The notes under the pieces were generated by a model that ran no database searches, was not told where the DNA came from, and saw only the letters and a list, made by a program, of their open reading frames with translations. The position numbers were made by a program, and so were the translations under genes. Positions 1 through 9,940 of a stretch of 64,000 nt of DNA are shown here, one piece after another. The DNA comes from Prochlorococcus sp. AG-402-C09 (GTDB lineage Bacteria; Cyanobacteriota; Cyanobacteriia; PCC-6307; Cyanobiaceae). The stretch's first letter is position 1. Each line of letters begins with the position of its first letter. The stretch spans positions 1 through 64,000 of the forward strand of contig QCHN01000005.1 of the NCBI GenBank assembly GCA_003279565.1. Direction: 5' to 3'.

Positions 1-390
1 GAAGTAATTATTTTGACTGGAGGAACAAGTGATTTAGGTGTTGCATCAGAAGCAGAAATCGCATTGAATTTACATGGAATAAAAACGAAATTGTTGATTG
101 ATGTTGGTGTCGCTGGTATTCATAGGCTTCTAGAGAGGTTGGAAGAAGTTAAATCAGCAAAAGTAGTTATTGCATGTGCAGGAATGGAAGGTGCTCTTCC
201 TACTGTCCTCGCTGGATTAATTCCTCAGCCAATAATTGGACTTCCTGTTTCAGTTGGATATGGGATTAGTGGTGGTGGTAAAACCGCTTTAGAAGGAATG
301 CTTGCAAGCTGTGCTCCAGGATTATTAGTAGTGAACATTGATAATGGCTATGGAGCTGCTATGGCTGCTTTAAGAATTTTGTCGTCCTGA
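1..390 (+). CDS. larB: LarB-like nickel pincer cofactor biosynthesis protein (AIR carboxylase-related), C-terminal part, truncated by window start
   Basis: Frame open from base 1 (EVIILTGGTSDLGVASEAE...CAGMEGALPTVLAGL...PVSVGYG...GMLASCAPGLLVVNIDNGYGAA), typical LarB C-terminus. Confidence 0.85.
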   Translation, partial: EVIILTGGTSDLGVASEAEIALNLHGIKTKLLIDVGVAGIHRLLERLEEVKSAKVVIACAGMEGALPTVLAGLIPQPIIGLPVSVGYGISGGGKTALEGMLASCAPGLLVVNIDNGYGAAMAALRILSS

Positions 391-416
391 TTCCTATTAG
401 ATATTATCTCGGCTTA

Positions 417-557
417 TTAAATAGATTTTTTGGAATCTATTTCTAAAACTTGCTCTAACCACAATTTCATTGAGTTTGGCAGAAGCCCTTTCTCATAGCG
501 AAATATTGCTTCAGTAATAACGGGTGTATTTATCCATTGAATTTGCTTTCTTCTCAT
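417..557 (-). CDS. small hypothetical protein (46 aa)
   Basis: Reverse-strand ORF not in the supplied track: MRRKQIQWINTPVITEAIFRYEKGLLPNSMKLWLEQVLEIDSKKSI*; protein-like composition. Confidence 0.35.
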   Translation of the reverse strand: MRRKQIQWINTPVITEAIFRYEKGLLPNSMKLWLEQVLEIDSKKSI

Positions 558-622
558 CAACTTTTTTACTTTGACCTAAGTTGGGTCATTAATCGAAGTC
601 GCGCAAGGTGAAAAATGTAGAG

Positions 623-757
623 TTAGAACTCTTCGTCATATTTGCTACTGAGTCTTGTTAATTCATCACTGTTATTGCTCGATTCAACATCTAGAAGTCG
701 ATTAACCAACTCGGATAAATCACGTTGAGCTAGTTCACCCGAACTTTCCCATTTCAT
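623..757 (-). CDS. small hypothetical protein (44 aa)
   Basis: Reverse-strand ORF MKWESSGELAQRDLSELVNRLLDVESSNNSDELTRLSSKYDEEF*; amphipathic, protein-like. Confidence 0.3.
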   Translation of the reverse strand: MKWESSGELAQRDLSELVNRLLDVESSNNSDELTRLSSKYDEEF

Positions 758-962
758 TGAACGTGGTTCTGATTGTGAAGAAGCGGACACTTCCGTATTA
801 AATAAAAAACTGTGAGCGAATGCTAACTCTTATTTGTATCTTTTTTACGTGTTGTTTACCTAAATTAGGCGAAGAAAATATAAAGAAATCAAGATTTTGG
901 TTACTATTGGTACTGGTTTTATAAATGTTTTAGATTTGGAGGCCAGATTAGCAGGCGCTTCT

Positions 963-1928
963 TTATAAATGTTTAAGATTTGGGTATTGAGTTATTAGTT
1001 CTTCCTCTCTCAAGGTCTCTCCTTTACCTTCTGGTTGCCAGATAACTTCTAGAGCTATTAAGTCATTTGATGATATGGACCCTAAGATCCTCAATGCTTC
1101 TGTGATGAGTTCATTATTTGCTGAGTTGTTTAATTTTAAATCCTTTTTGGTGGCGATAAGAATTGTTATCGCGATGTATTCATTTGTTGGATCGGAATCA
1201 CCAGAATTGGATTCATTATTTGTTGATGTAGATATTTGACCGGAATAGTTTGATGTGAGCTCTGCTTTTAATTTGCTTCTCTCAGTTATTGATATTCGAT
1301 TAAATGTTGATTCTGCCGAGGCGAATGGAACGGAGCCTGTTTCTATATTTGAATAGACCCATAGCTCAGGTTTCCTAAGTAAAGAGAGTGTTGTGTCTTG
1401 AAGAATTCTTTGAAGACCGGCTGATGTTGAGGTGTTTGAAGAGGATGCAAGCTCTCTAAGCTTCAATTGAATCTCTTTTGCACTTGCTAGTAAGCCAATC
1501 TGAAACTGGATTAATGAAACTTTGGTTGGGTTTGCTGATTGAGAAACGATTGAGTCATTACTTGAGCTTGAAAAATTTGAAGAGTTTTTAAATGAATTAA
1601 CAATCACCCCAACGATTGACATGAGGATTAAAAAACCAAAAATTCCACCACCTCCAAAGCCAAATATCGGTAATAAGAAAGGGAAACCAATTCCACCGCC
1701 TCTGTAGCCACTGCCATAGCCTCGAAAGTTATTACCTCCATAGCCTCCGTAATTTTGTGTTCTAGGTGCAGAAGGTGTCTGAAAACTTCCTCCACCGATA
1801 CGTCCTCCACTGGCCGCTGACGCCATGTTGGGATTGATAAATAAAAAGGAGGAAATAATTGATGAAATAACCAGAAAAGAAAAAAATCTTTTTCTTATAA
1901 ACCACTCAAAGCGAGTAAATTTGAACAC
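963..1928 (-). CDS. DUF1517 family membrane protein
   Basis: Signal/TM start, Gly-rich segment (GGRIGGGSFQTPSAPR...), then TM and a conserved soluble domain, as in cyanobacterial DUF1517 proteins. Confidence 0.75.
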   Translation of the reverse strand: MFKFTRFEWFIRKRFFSFLVISSIISSFLFINPNMASAASGGRIGGGSFQTPSAPRTQNYGGYGGNNFRGYGSGYRGGGIGFPFLLPIFGFGGGGIFGFLILMSIVGVIVNSFKNSSNFSSSSNDSIVSQSANPTKVSLIQFQIGLLASAKEIQLKLRELASSSNTSTSAGLQRILQDTTLSLLRKPELWVYSNIETGSVPFASAESTFNRISITERSKLKAELTSNYSGQISTSTNNESNSGDSDPTNEYIAITILIATKKDLKLNNSANNELITEALRILGSISSNDLIALEVIWQPEGKGETLREEELITQYPNLKHL

Positions 1929-1947
1929 CTATTTTTGTCGTAATTAA

Positions 1948-2166
1948 TTAACTGTAGGAACCTCCACCAACAATTGTCACAACCTCTAAGCAATCGCCAT
2001 TTTTTATTTTTGTATTTATCCAATCTTTTGGGGTAACAATTACTCCATTTAGCTCAACAACAACTAATTGAGGTTTGTAACCTAAGTGTTCAAGCAAACC
2101 TTCAAGTAGAAATTCTGTATCAGCGTTCTCAATGGTTTTAATTTCGCCGTTGATTTTTAAGTTCAT
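1948..2166 (-). CDS. thiS: sulfur carrier protein ThiS
   Basis: 72 aa, ubiquitin-like fold sequence ending VTIVGGGSYS; overlaps thiE. Confidence 0.85.
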   Translation of the reverse strand: MNLKINGEIKTIENADTEFLLEGLLEHLGYKPQLVVVELNGVIVTPKDWINTKIKNGDCLEVVTIVGGGSYS

Positions 2167-3209
2167 GTTAGAAATTTGAGAAGTTCTTTAGTCTTTGAGC
2201 AGGGGTCATTTGAATTAATGATTGCATTTGAAACCGCTATACGTAGATTATCTATCTGGTTTAATTTTTCGATATTTGAGCTATTGATTCCACCAATAGC
2301 AAACGCTGGTAGGGAAGTCTTACTTAACCCCTTGCTAAGGTAGTTAATTCCAATTGGATTTAGTTTCTTCTTTGTTTCAGAGGGGAAAATCGGCCCAATA
2401 CCAATATAATCACAGCCTTCCTCTTCGGCATTCTTTATCTCTTCAAGACAGTGAGTGCTTCGGCCAATGATCCTCATGTCCCCAAGGAGCTCTCTCGCTA
2501 TTTTTGTTGGGACATCTTCTTGACCTAAATGAACCCCATCAGCGTCAACGGCAAGTGCGATATCAATGCGGTCATTAACTATAAAAAGTGAATTGTATTT
2601 TTTACAAAGAGAGGCTAAGCATTTTGCCTGAGAAATTTTTTCAACATCATTTAAAAACTTTTCTCTGTATTGAACTATTTTTACACCACCTTTGAGAGCC
2701 TTAAGAACTATCTCTTCGAGATTTCTCCTGTTTGTGGTGATTAAATAAAGGGAACAATCTTTTAAGGCTTGCCTTTTATTTATACCTTCTGAGGTATTGA
2801 GCACTTTTATCTCGATTTCATAAGTTTCGTATCTGATTTTGGTGGCTATTTCACAAAGTTTCGGATCTGTTATTCGAGTAAATTCTTCGATTACTCTTAA
2901 GGCTTCTTGAACTCTGGATGAGTTTGCAATAAATACAGCCTCTGGGGTTGCTCTTGTTTTTTGGAACGGATGTGAAATACCCATAGCTGGGTCATTAGAT
3001 GTAAGTCTTGCTTTTCGATAAATATTGTGGTGATGAACTCCTAATTGCTGCCTCCAATCTTTGATTTGAATAGAAAGATCACTCCTCTTTAGGCCAAACC
3101 TGCACCAATCTTCCATAACTCGAAGCCCTTCTCTAGCTCGATCAAGGTTCGCGTCAATTAATTGAGCAATACGATTATTAGATGGAGGGGTGACAGGCAT
3201 TGATTTCAT
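2163..3209 (-). CDS. thiE: thiamine-phosphate synthase (cyanobacterial long form)
   Basis: IVQYREK, IVNDRIDIALAVDADGVHLGQEDVP, IGRSTH, YIGIGPIFPSETKK, AIGGI motifs. Confidence 0.93.
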   Translation of the reverse strand: MKSMPVTPPSNNRIAQLIDANLDRAREGLRVMEDWCRFGLKRSDLSIQIKDWRQQLGVHHHNIYRKARLTSNDPAMGISHPFQKTRATPEAVFIANSSRVQEALRVIEEFTRITDPKLCEIATKIRYETYEIEIKVLNTSEGINKRQALKDCSLYLITTNRRNLEEIVLKALKGGVKIVQYREKFLNDVEKISQAKCLASLCKKYNSLFIVNDRIDIALAVDADGVHLGQEDVPTKIARELLGDMRIIGRSTHCLEEIKNAEEEGCDYIGIGPIFPSETKKKLNPIGINYLSKGLSKTSLPAFAIGGINSSNIEKLNQIDNLRIAVSNAIINSNDPCSKTKELLKFLT

Positions 3210-3229
3210 GTCATCCTTTATTAGATGAT

Positions 3230-3364
3230 ATGTATTTGAATTTTATTGTGGAAAATGATTCTGAGAACAATATGACTGTGCTTATTTGGGGCGTTTTTTT
3301 GTTAGGGGGCATAGGTCTATTTGTTGTGTGGGGATTGTCTAACGCTTATCCATCAATTACCTAG
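3230..3364 (+). CDS. small single-TM protein (44 aa)
   Basis: ORF not in supplied track: MYLNFIVENDSENNMTVLIWGVFLLGGIGLFVVWGLSNAYPSIT*; clear TM helix; fills the thiE-ribF divergent/convergent gap. Confidence 0.55.
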   Translation: MYLNFIVENDSENNMTVLIWGVFLLGGIGLFVVWGLSNAYPSIT

Positions 3365-3366
3365 AT

Positions 3367-4320
3367 TTAGTTGTTGGTTGCCAAAATTTCTTTTGCCAGT
3401 TTTGCGTCTAAATTTATTTGTTTGCTCAGTGCTTCAATGGTCTCAAACTTTCTTTGAAGTCTAATTCTTTGCACTGGTTCAACAATTAATTCTTGTCCAA
3501 GTAGGTTGATTTCTTTATCAATAAGGTGTACTTCTACTGCTGATAATGAGTTTGGATCAATAGTAGGCTGAGGGCCCATATTCATAACGGCTGAGAAACG
3601 TTCTTTTTTGTTTGCTATTGATGCCCAAGCTGCATAAACTCCCAATGATGGAAGAAATTTTCGCCCATCTATTTTTAAATTTGCTGTTGGCCATCCAATT
3701 GTTTTACCTAAACCTCTACCTCTCTCCACCTTCCCCATAAAAGTATAAGGACGTTTCAATAGATATTTTGCATGTTTTAAATTACCTTCGTTGAGAGCTC
3801 TTCGTATCCTGCTACTACTAAGTCTTCCATCATTATCTTCAAGGATTGGAATGATAGAAACTTTTATTCCCAGACTTGCTCCAATTCTCTTCAGAGTAGA
3901 AATGTCACCTTCTCTATTGCGTCCAAACCTAAAATTTTCTCCAACTGCTATATGTTTTGCGTGAAGGGTTTTTACAAGGATTTCATCTACAAAGGTCTCA
4001 GCACTTTTAGAAGCAAGAGTTTTATTAAATGGAACTAAAACTAATTGTTCTATTCCAAGTGGCTCTAGCAACGATGTTTTCTCATTTGGTAAATCTAATC
4101 TTAATCTTGATTCTCCAAAGAGAACTTCGCGTGGGTGAGGCCAGAAGCTGACAACCGTTGGGATACCAATTGGCTCTTTTAAGATGGCTTTTATTACTTT
4201 TTTATGACCTAAATGTAGGCCGTCGAAACTGCCTAAAGCCAGTGCTGTAGGCAGTTTCGCGTTTTCAGGAGCACAGAGAGGAATCAAGATAAACGTGCAA
4301 TTTTTGTGCTTAGATGGCAA
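3367..4320 (-). CDS. ribF: bifunctional riboflavin kinase / FAD synthetase
   Basis: ALGSFDGLHLGHKKVI, FRFGRNREGD, SSSRIRRAL, GRGLGKTIGWPTANL. Confidence 0.92.
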   Translation of the reverse strand: MPSKHKNCTFILIPLCAPENAKLPTALALGSFDGLHLGHKKVIKAILKEPIGIPTVVSFWPHPREVLFGESRLRLDLPNEKTSLLEPLGIEQLVLVPFNKTLASKSAETFVDEILVKTLHAKHIAVGENFRFGRNREGDISTLKRIGASLGIKVSIIPILEDNDGRLSSSRIRRALNEGNLKHAKYLLKRPYTFMGKVERGRGLGKTIGWPTANLKIDGRKFLPSLGVYAAWASIANKKERFSAVMNMGPQPTIDPNSLSAVEVHLIDKEINLLGQELIVEPVQRIRLQRKFETIEALSKQINLDAKLAKEILATNN

Positions 4321-4350
4321 GTTTGGTTTATCACCTTATTCATCGTGATG

Positions 4351-4911
4351 GCAGATCAACGTGACTTTCAATTACTTTCTTTAGGAATGAGAAGAATTGG
4401 TTGGATTCGATTTTGGATTCAAACAATTTTGGGTGTAGTAGTAGTGGGCGTTTTGTTGTTCAACAATGTTGGAAGTAGTTTAGCCAGAAACTCAGAGCGA
4501 GCATTGGGCTTGGGTCCAGGTTTGTCTCTCACGACATTGGCGTTTATTTTATTGCTATTTAGCCTTTGGCAAGGTTGGTTAATTGTAAAGACTGGAAGAG
4601 CCCTAGATAGTGAGGCACGACCGGGTAGAGGAGAAACCAGTCGATTGCTTAAAAGAGGCTTGATTATCGATTTGGTGGGATTGGTTTTTTCGTCAGTTGG
4701 GTATCAATCCTTGGCAGGCGCTTTATTTGTTCAAGCTTCAATGCAAGCTCCTGGAATTTCTATAGGTGCAGGTATGAGAGCAATGGAAAATTATCCAATT
4801 ACTTCTTTAGAAATGCTCTCTGTTTTAAGTAATACCCAAGTTTTATTTGCACACTTAATGGGGCTGATTTTTTCTTTATGGTTATTACAGAGAATTTATA
4901 GGAAAAACTGA
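4351..4911 (+). CDS. DUF3611 family membrane protein (Tic21/CIA5-like)
   Basis: Multi-TM; MADQRDFQLLSLGMRRIGWIRFWIQTILGVVV...; likely start is the internal ATG at 4351 rather than 4306. Confidence 0.7.
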   Translation, partial: ADQRDFQLLSLGMRRIGWIRFWIQTILGVVVVGVLLFNNVGSSLARNSERALGLGPGLSLTTLAFILLLFSLWQGWLIVKTGRALDSEARPGRGETSRLLKRGLIIDLVGLVFSSVGYQSLAGALFVQASMQAPGISIGAGMRAMENYPITSLEMLSVLSNTQVLFAHLMGLIFSLWLLQRIYRKN

Positions 4912-4914
4912 TCT

Positions 4915-5703
4915 TTATATTAGTTTTGGCAAGTCATCTAAATCACCTCTCCAAAATAGATCAGGTTGGATAGGTGTTAAAGAAGGGGATCGCAAGGCGA
5001 TTTGAGATACATCACTTGGCCAGCTTTTAGGTCCTTCGCCAGCTGATTGAAGATCTTTTACAGCTTCCCCAGCCATCCAAAAATAGGTGTTTCCTCTTGG
5101 ATCGATCCTACGAATGAATTGCTCCTCATATTGTCTTATTGAAAGTCTTGTCCAAACCAAATCCCTCATATATTTTTCTTCACAAGGGGGAATATTTAAA
5201 TTTAGGAGTAAGTTTTTTGGCCAACTTTGTTCAATTGCTTTTTCTGCAATATTTAGGGCTAGTTTCCCCGCAAAACTAAAACTTTTCCATTGAAAGCTTG
5301 CAATGCTTACTGCAATGGATGGGATTCCATCCAAAGTCCCCTCAAGTGCAGCAGCAACAGTTCCTGAGCAAAAAATATCCGTACCAAGATTAGGACCATG
5401 ATTAATCCCAGAAAGGATTAAATCTGGCTTTTGATCAAGAAGTTCATTAAGTGCGAGCTTTACGCAATCGGCGGGGGTACCACTGCAGCCCCAAGCATTA
5501 ATACCTTCACCAAATAATTCGTCTGCTTTTTCAGCACGTATGGGCGAATGTAAAGTTAATCCATGACCGGTTGCTGATCTTTCTTGATCTGGACAAACAA
5601 CAGTAACCTTATGTCCTCTTTTCGCGGCAGATGAAGCAAGTGTTCTTATGCCATCAGCAAAAACTCCATCATCATTACTAATTAAAATTCTCAATGGTTT
5701 CAT
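4915..5703 (-). CDS. surE: 5'-nucleotidase SurE
   Basis: [57 protein letters not shown]. Confidence 0.93.
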   Translation of the reverse strand: MKPLRILISNDDGVFADGIRTLASSAAKRGHKVTVVCPDQERSATGHGLTLHSPIRAEKADELFGEGINAWGCSGTPADCVKLALNELLDQKPDLILSGINHGPNLGTDIFCSGTVAAALEGTLDGIPSIAVSIASFQWKSFSFAGKLALNIAEKAIEQSWPKNLLLNLNIPPCEEKYMRDLVWTRLSIRQYEEQFIRRIDPRGNTYFWMAGEAVKDLQSAGEGPKSWPSDVSQIALRSPSLTPIQPDLFWRGDLDDLPKLI

Positions 5704-5771
5704 TTTTTAGCTAATTGTTTTTAGAACTTGGACTTGTTGCCGATTAAACTATTACTCGAGATTGGAATTCA

Positions 5772-6779
5772 TTGAGTTCAACATTATCCCTACAACAGCT
5801 CATTGATGAGCTTGAGATTTTGGAAAGCGAGGCTGCAAAAGAGATTGCTGCTGCTGAAAGTTCTGAATCAATAGAAAAAATGAGGTTGGGTTTTCTTGGA
5901 AAGAAAGGAAAACTCTCACTTCTATTGGCAGGGATGAAAAATCTTTCAAGTGAGGAAAGACCTTTGATTGGTCAAAGAGCCAACGTTTTAAAAAACCAAT
6001 TACAAGAATTAATAAAAGAAAAACTTGATATTTTAAAAGCTCAAGCTTTAAATCAGATACTAATAAAAGAGACTATAGATGTTACAGCCCCTCCAACTTG
6101 CATTAATCAAGGACATCGGCACCCTTTAATAACAACTAGTGAGCAAATAATTGACCTTTTCTTAGGTCTTGGATACCAAGTTTCTGAAGGCCCTGAAATA
6201 GAAAATGATTACTACAATTTTGAGGCACTAAATATTCCGCCTGATCATCCTGCTAGAGATATGCAAGACACTTTTTATTTGGGAGGTGAATATCTTTTAA
6301 GAACCCATACTTCTCCTGTTCAGATTCGTTGTCTTGAAAGTAAGAAGCCTCCTGTGAGGATTGTTTCTCCTGGTCGGGTTTATCGAAGAGATGCAGTTGA
6401 TGCGACTCATTCACCAGTTTTTCATCAAATAGAGGTATTGGCAATTGATGAAGGTCTCGACTTTAGCCATTTGAGAGGAACGGTAATGGCTTTCTTAAAA
6501 GCGTTTTTTGGAGATTTACCCATTCGTTTCAGAGCTAGCTATTTCCCATTTACAGAACCATCAGCAGAAGTTGATGTTCAATGGAGAGGTAAATGGTTAG
6601 AGGTAATGGGTTGTGGAATGGTCGACCCTGCTGTTTTAGAGGGATTAGGGATCGATCCAGAAAAATATAGTGGATTCGCTGCTGGACTTGGTGTTGAGAG
6701 GTTCTGTATGGTTAGGCATGGTATTGATGACATTCGAAAGTTATATACAAGTGATCTCAGATTTCTAGAACAATTTTAA
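5772..6779 (+). CDS. pheS: phenylalanyl-tRNA synthetase alpha subunit
   Basis: [63 protein letters not shown]. Confidence 0.96.
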   Translation: MSSTLSLQQLIDELEILESEAAKEIAAAESSESIEKMRLGFLGKKGKLSLLLAGMKNLSSEERPLIGQRANVLKNQLQELIKEKLDILKAQALNQILIKETIDVTAPPTCINQGHRHPLITTSEQIIDLFLGLGYQVSEGPEIENDYYNFEALNIPPDHPARDMQDTFYLGGEYLLRTHTSPVQIRCLESKKPPVRIVSPGRVYRRDAVDATHSPVFHQIEVLAIDEGLDFSHLRGTVMAFLKAFFGDLPIRFRASYFPFTEPSAEVDVQWRGKWLEVMGCGMVDPAVLEGLGIDPEKYSGFAAGLGVERFCMVRHGIDDIRKLYTSDLRFLEQF

Positions 6780-6874
6780 ATTTAAATATTTTCTGAGTTA
6801 ATTTTTAATTGTATTAAAAAAATATTATTCACATTTAATTGCTAATATTGGAAAATTGTTTGTAAGTATGATCG

Positions 6875-7783
6875 GTGCCCCGAGTAGGACTGATCGTTAA
6901 TGACGGGAAAGAGCTTGCTGTCAAGACAGCAAAAACTTTTCAGAAAAGACTAGAAAATTCTGGTTTCGAAGTTATCAGAGTTAGTAGCTCCGGTGGCTTA
7001 TTGGGTTTTGCTAATCCTGATCAATACATGAGTTCACAAGGATATGGCTCCTGTGTGCCTGATGGCTTTGATTCTTCAATTTTGCTTGCAGTTGTATTAG
7101 GAGGTGATGGCACTGTTTTGTCCGCTGCAAGACAAACTGCACCAATGGGAATTCCTATCCTTACTATTAATACAGGACATTTAGGTTTTTTAGCTGAGGC
7201 ATACCTTTCAGATATAGATAAAATTTTCAAACATTTAGCATCAAGGCAATGGAATATTGAAGAAAGAACTAGTCTAGTAGTAAGTGTTATGAGAGGAGAT
7301 CAATGTCGTTGGGAAGCTCTTTGTCTTAATGAAATGGCATTGCATAGAGAACCTATGACAAGCATGTGTCATTTTGAAATTTCTGTTGGCCGTCATGCTC
7401 CCGTAGATATTTCTGCAGATGGTGTAATCCTTTCTACTCCTACAGGTTCAACTGCTTACTCACTCAGTGCTGGAGGACCAGTGATAACTCCTGATTGTCC
7501 AGTTTTGCAACTTACCCCTATATCTCCTCATTCACTTGCGTCAAGAGCTCTTGTGTTTAGTAATGAAGAACCAGTAACAGTTTTCCCTGCTACACCTGAA
7601 AGATTGATGATGGTTGTCGATGGCAGCGCAGGTTGTTATGTATGGCCTGAGGATAGAGTGTTGATTAGAAAAAGTGATCATCCAGTTAAATTTATTAGAC
7701 TTTCAGATCATGAGTTCTTTGAAGTTCTTAGAAATAAATTAGGTTGGGGGCTACCGCATGTCGCAAAGCCTGATAAAAGATAA
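6875..7783 (+). CDS. nadK: NAD kinase
   Basis: [50 protein letters not shown]. Confidence 0.94.
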   Translation: MPRVGLIVNDGKELAVKTAKTFQKRLENSGFEVIRVSSSGGLLGFANPDQYMSSQGYGSCVPDGFDSSILLAVVLGGDGTVLSAARQTAPMGIPILTINTGHLGFLAEAYLSDIDKIFKHLASRQWNIEERTSLVVSVMRGDQCRWEALCLNEMALHREPMTSMCHFEISVGRHAPVDISADGVILSTPTGSTAYSLSAGGPVITPDCPVLQLTPISPHSLASRALVFSNEEPVTVFPATPERLMMVVDGSAGCYVWPEDRVLIRKSDHPVKFIRLSDHEFFEVLRNKLGWGLPHVAKPDKR

Positions 7784-7787
7784 AAAA

Positions 7788-9074
7788 TTATTGGATTTCA
7801 CCTTTTAAGATAAAAACAGGATTTAAAGGAGATAATCTTATATCTTCTCCAATACTTACACCTCTATATGATTGGTGTTGACTAATAGATAACTTGTGAA
7901 CTTTAGGCTTTAAAATCGACTCTAATTTTGATATAGATTTTAATGATATTAGAGGTATTACTAGTATACAAGCACTATTTATGAGTTTCAATACTTCTTC
8001 AATAATTAAATGTGATTTTGATCCGCCACCTCCAATAATAACTCGGTCTGGATGCAAAAGACTAGGTTTTATTTTATTCTCTTTAAATATATTTAATGCT
8101 TCGTCTTCAATTATCAATGATGGAGTGACACCAGTTCTTCGTGCGTTCTCTTTAATTATATTTTTGCTCCCAATCCTTTTGTCAATGGATACTAATTTTA
8201 GATTTGGAGATATCCTTAATGCTTCTAAACCTATACTCCCAACGCCACTACCAATGTCCCAAATTATTCCTTGCTTTGGGAGGTTAAGCTCTGCAAGCAG
8301 TTGAACTCTAACTTCTCTTTTTGTCATTAACCCAGGGCAGTCTGGATTTTGAAGAAAAACCGAATCGTCAATTCCAAATAAAGGTAAATCTTTTGATTTT
8401 ATTAGCGGCTTTTCTTTCTCAAAAAGAATAACAAGGTGCAATGGATCTATATCCGTTGGGAAATCTTCAATTGAATTAATTTTTATGATTCTTTCATTTG
8501 TATATCCAAGCCTTTCAAAAGTCCAAAATTCATATTTCCCCTCAAGCCCCAGGGAATAAAGTAATTGATAAACCTCTTTAGCACCCCCTCTGCTTGAGTC
8601 AGTTAAAACCACAAGTGACGAAGGAAGCTTTTTAATTGCTTTTTCAAATGGAAGCGGGTCTCTCCCATGAAGACTGATCCATTGTGTATTTTGCCAAGGT
8701 TTGCCAAGTCTTGAAAAAGCTAGTTGGAATGAGGTAGCAGCTGGCTCAAAAAAAAGTTTTGATGAAGGAAAGTTTTGAATTAATAATCTACCAATACCAA
8801 ACCAAAGAGGATCACCACCAGAAAATACAATTGTTTTTTTATCTTCCTTTTTTAATAGAGCTATATAGTTGTCTAGTTTGTCAGTCGCAATGAACTCAAA
8901 TTTATGATTTTTTATATTTTTATCCTTTAACCAATTTTTGAATGAATCTAGAATTCTTTGAGGCCCAGTGATTCTCTCAGCTTTAAAAATTGGTTTTTTT
9001 TTAGCTTCAAAAAAACTTTCAACACTTGAAGTATCAATTCCTATTACGTGTATCTGCTTTGACTCATTAAGCAT
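7788..9074 (-). CDS. cobL: precorrin-6Y C5,15-methyltransferase (CbiE/CbiT fusion)
   Basis: FSGGDPLWFGIGR, WISLHGRDPLPFEKA (CbiE); MTKREVRVQLLAELNLP...IWDIGSGVGSIGLEA (CbiT). Confidence 0.9.
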   Translation of the reverse strand: MLNESKQIHVIGIDTSSVESFFEAKKKPIFKAERITGPQRILDSFKNWLKDKNIKNHKFEFIATDKLDNYIALLKKEDKKTIVFSGGDPLWFGIGRLLIQNFPSSKLFFEPAATSFQLAFSRLGKPWQNTQWISLHGRDPLPFEKAIKKLPSSLVVLTDSSRGGAKEVYQLLYSLGLEGKYEFWTFERLGYTNERIIKINSIEDFPTDIDPLHLVILFEKEKPLIKSKDLPLFGIDDSVFLQNPDCPGLMTKREVRVQLLAELNLPKQGIIWDIGSGVGSIGLEALRISPNLKLVSIDKRIGSKNIIKENARRTGVTPSLIIEDEALNIFKENKIKPSLLHPDRVIIGGGGSKSHLIIEEVLKLINSACILVIPLISLKSISKLESILKPKVHKLSISQHQSYRGVSIGEDIRLSPLNPVFILKGEIQ

Positions 9075-9172
9075 GATTTAAATAAATGTACGTAGAAAAA
9101 TTTCTTTTTTATAGCTTTACTATTTTTTCGATGAAAATCAACTAAAACTTAAATAGTTAATTTAAAAGCTTT

Positions 9173-9460
9173 GTGAATCTTAAAAAAAATGAAGCTGATG
9201 AACACTTACCCAGAAGATCTCGACTGCATGAAATTTTAATAGCTCTGATTAAGCAACAAAAAGATTTAGAGTTAATGGATGATGATGTTCAATTCTTTGA
9301 AAATCCTACTAATCATTCAGAAAAATATCATCCTTCAAAAATAGTGGAACGTAATCAACGTATCATTAAGAAATATCAGTCACTCGTGCGCTCAGCAATA
9401 GCATTAGATGCACTTCTTGAATCAGAAGATTACGATATTAGTGATGGAAGGATTTCATAG
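9173..9460 (+). CDS. hypothetical protein (95 aa)
   Basis: Non-ATG start ORF upstream of 9444 CDS; charged, coding-like composition. Confidence 0.5.
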   Translation: MNLKKNEADEHLPRRSRLHEILIALIKQQKDLELMDDDVQFFENPTNHSEKYHPSKIVERNQRIIKKYQSLVRSAIALDALLESEDYDISDGRIS

Positions 9461-9938
9461 TTTATTTCGTCTAATAATTTCTTGCATTTTGATTTGTTGT
9501 TGCTTTTTTACTAGCGCAAATAAAAGTTATGCAGATTCAGAAGTAACTTTGAATGATCAGAAACAAGAGATTAAAAGAAGTTTAGAGAGTCTCAAGGACT
9601 TGGATTACCAAACTTGGCAACTTATCGTCTATCCAAGTTCCAAAGATTCCAAAGATTTAATTTTAAGAATTGTGGGTTATCCAGGCTCATTACGGATTGA
9701 TCATCCAACTAACTTGAGAGTTGACACAGGCAGAAAGACTTGGGATCTAAAGGACATAACAAAAAAAAGTAAAATTAAAGTTGAAATTTTGAATGACTCT
9801 GCTGCAGAATTTGATTTAAGCACTTTGATTTCTGAGTTGGATAAAAATAGACCTTTGAGACTTAGCTTGCCTGGCTTGATAAATGATTTACCAATCCCGC
9901 CATACTTAGTGGGTGAGTGGAGATCATTGGCTGAATAA
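9444..9938 (+). CDS. hypothetical secreted protein
   Basis: Internal ATG gives signal peptide (MEGFHSLFRLIISCILICCCFFTSANKSYA); DUF3122-like appearance, not verified. Confidence 0.6.
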   Translation: MEGFHSLFRLIISCILICCCFFTSANKSYADSEVTLNDQKQEIKRSLESLKDLDYQTWQLIVYPSSKDSKDLILRIVGYPGSLRIDHPTNLRVDTGRKTWDLKDITKKSKIKVEILNDSAAEFDLSTLISELDKNRPLRLSLPGLINDLPIPPYLVGEWRSLAE

Positions 9939-9940
9939 AA

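Noticed and set aside
7981-8304. 107-aa forward ORF opposite cobL
   Set aside because: Antisense to a clear CbiE/CbiT protein; no independent coding signal.
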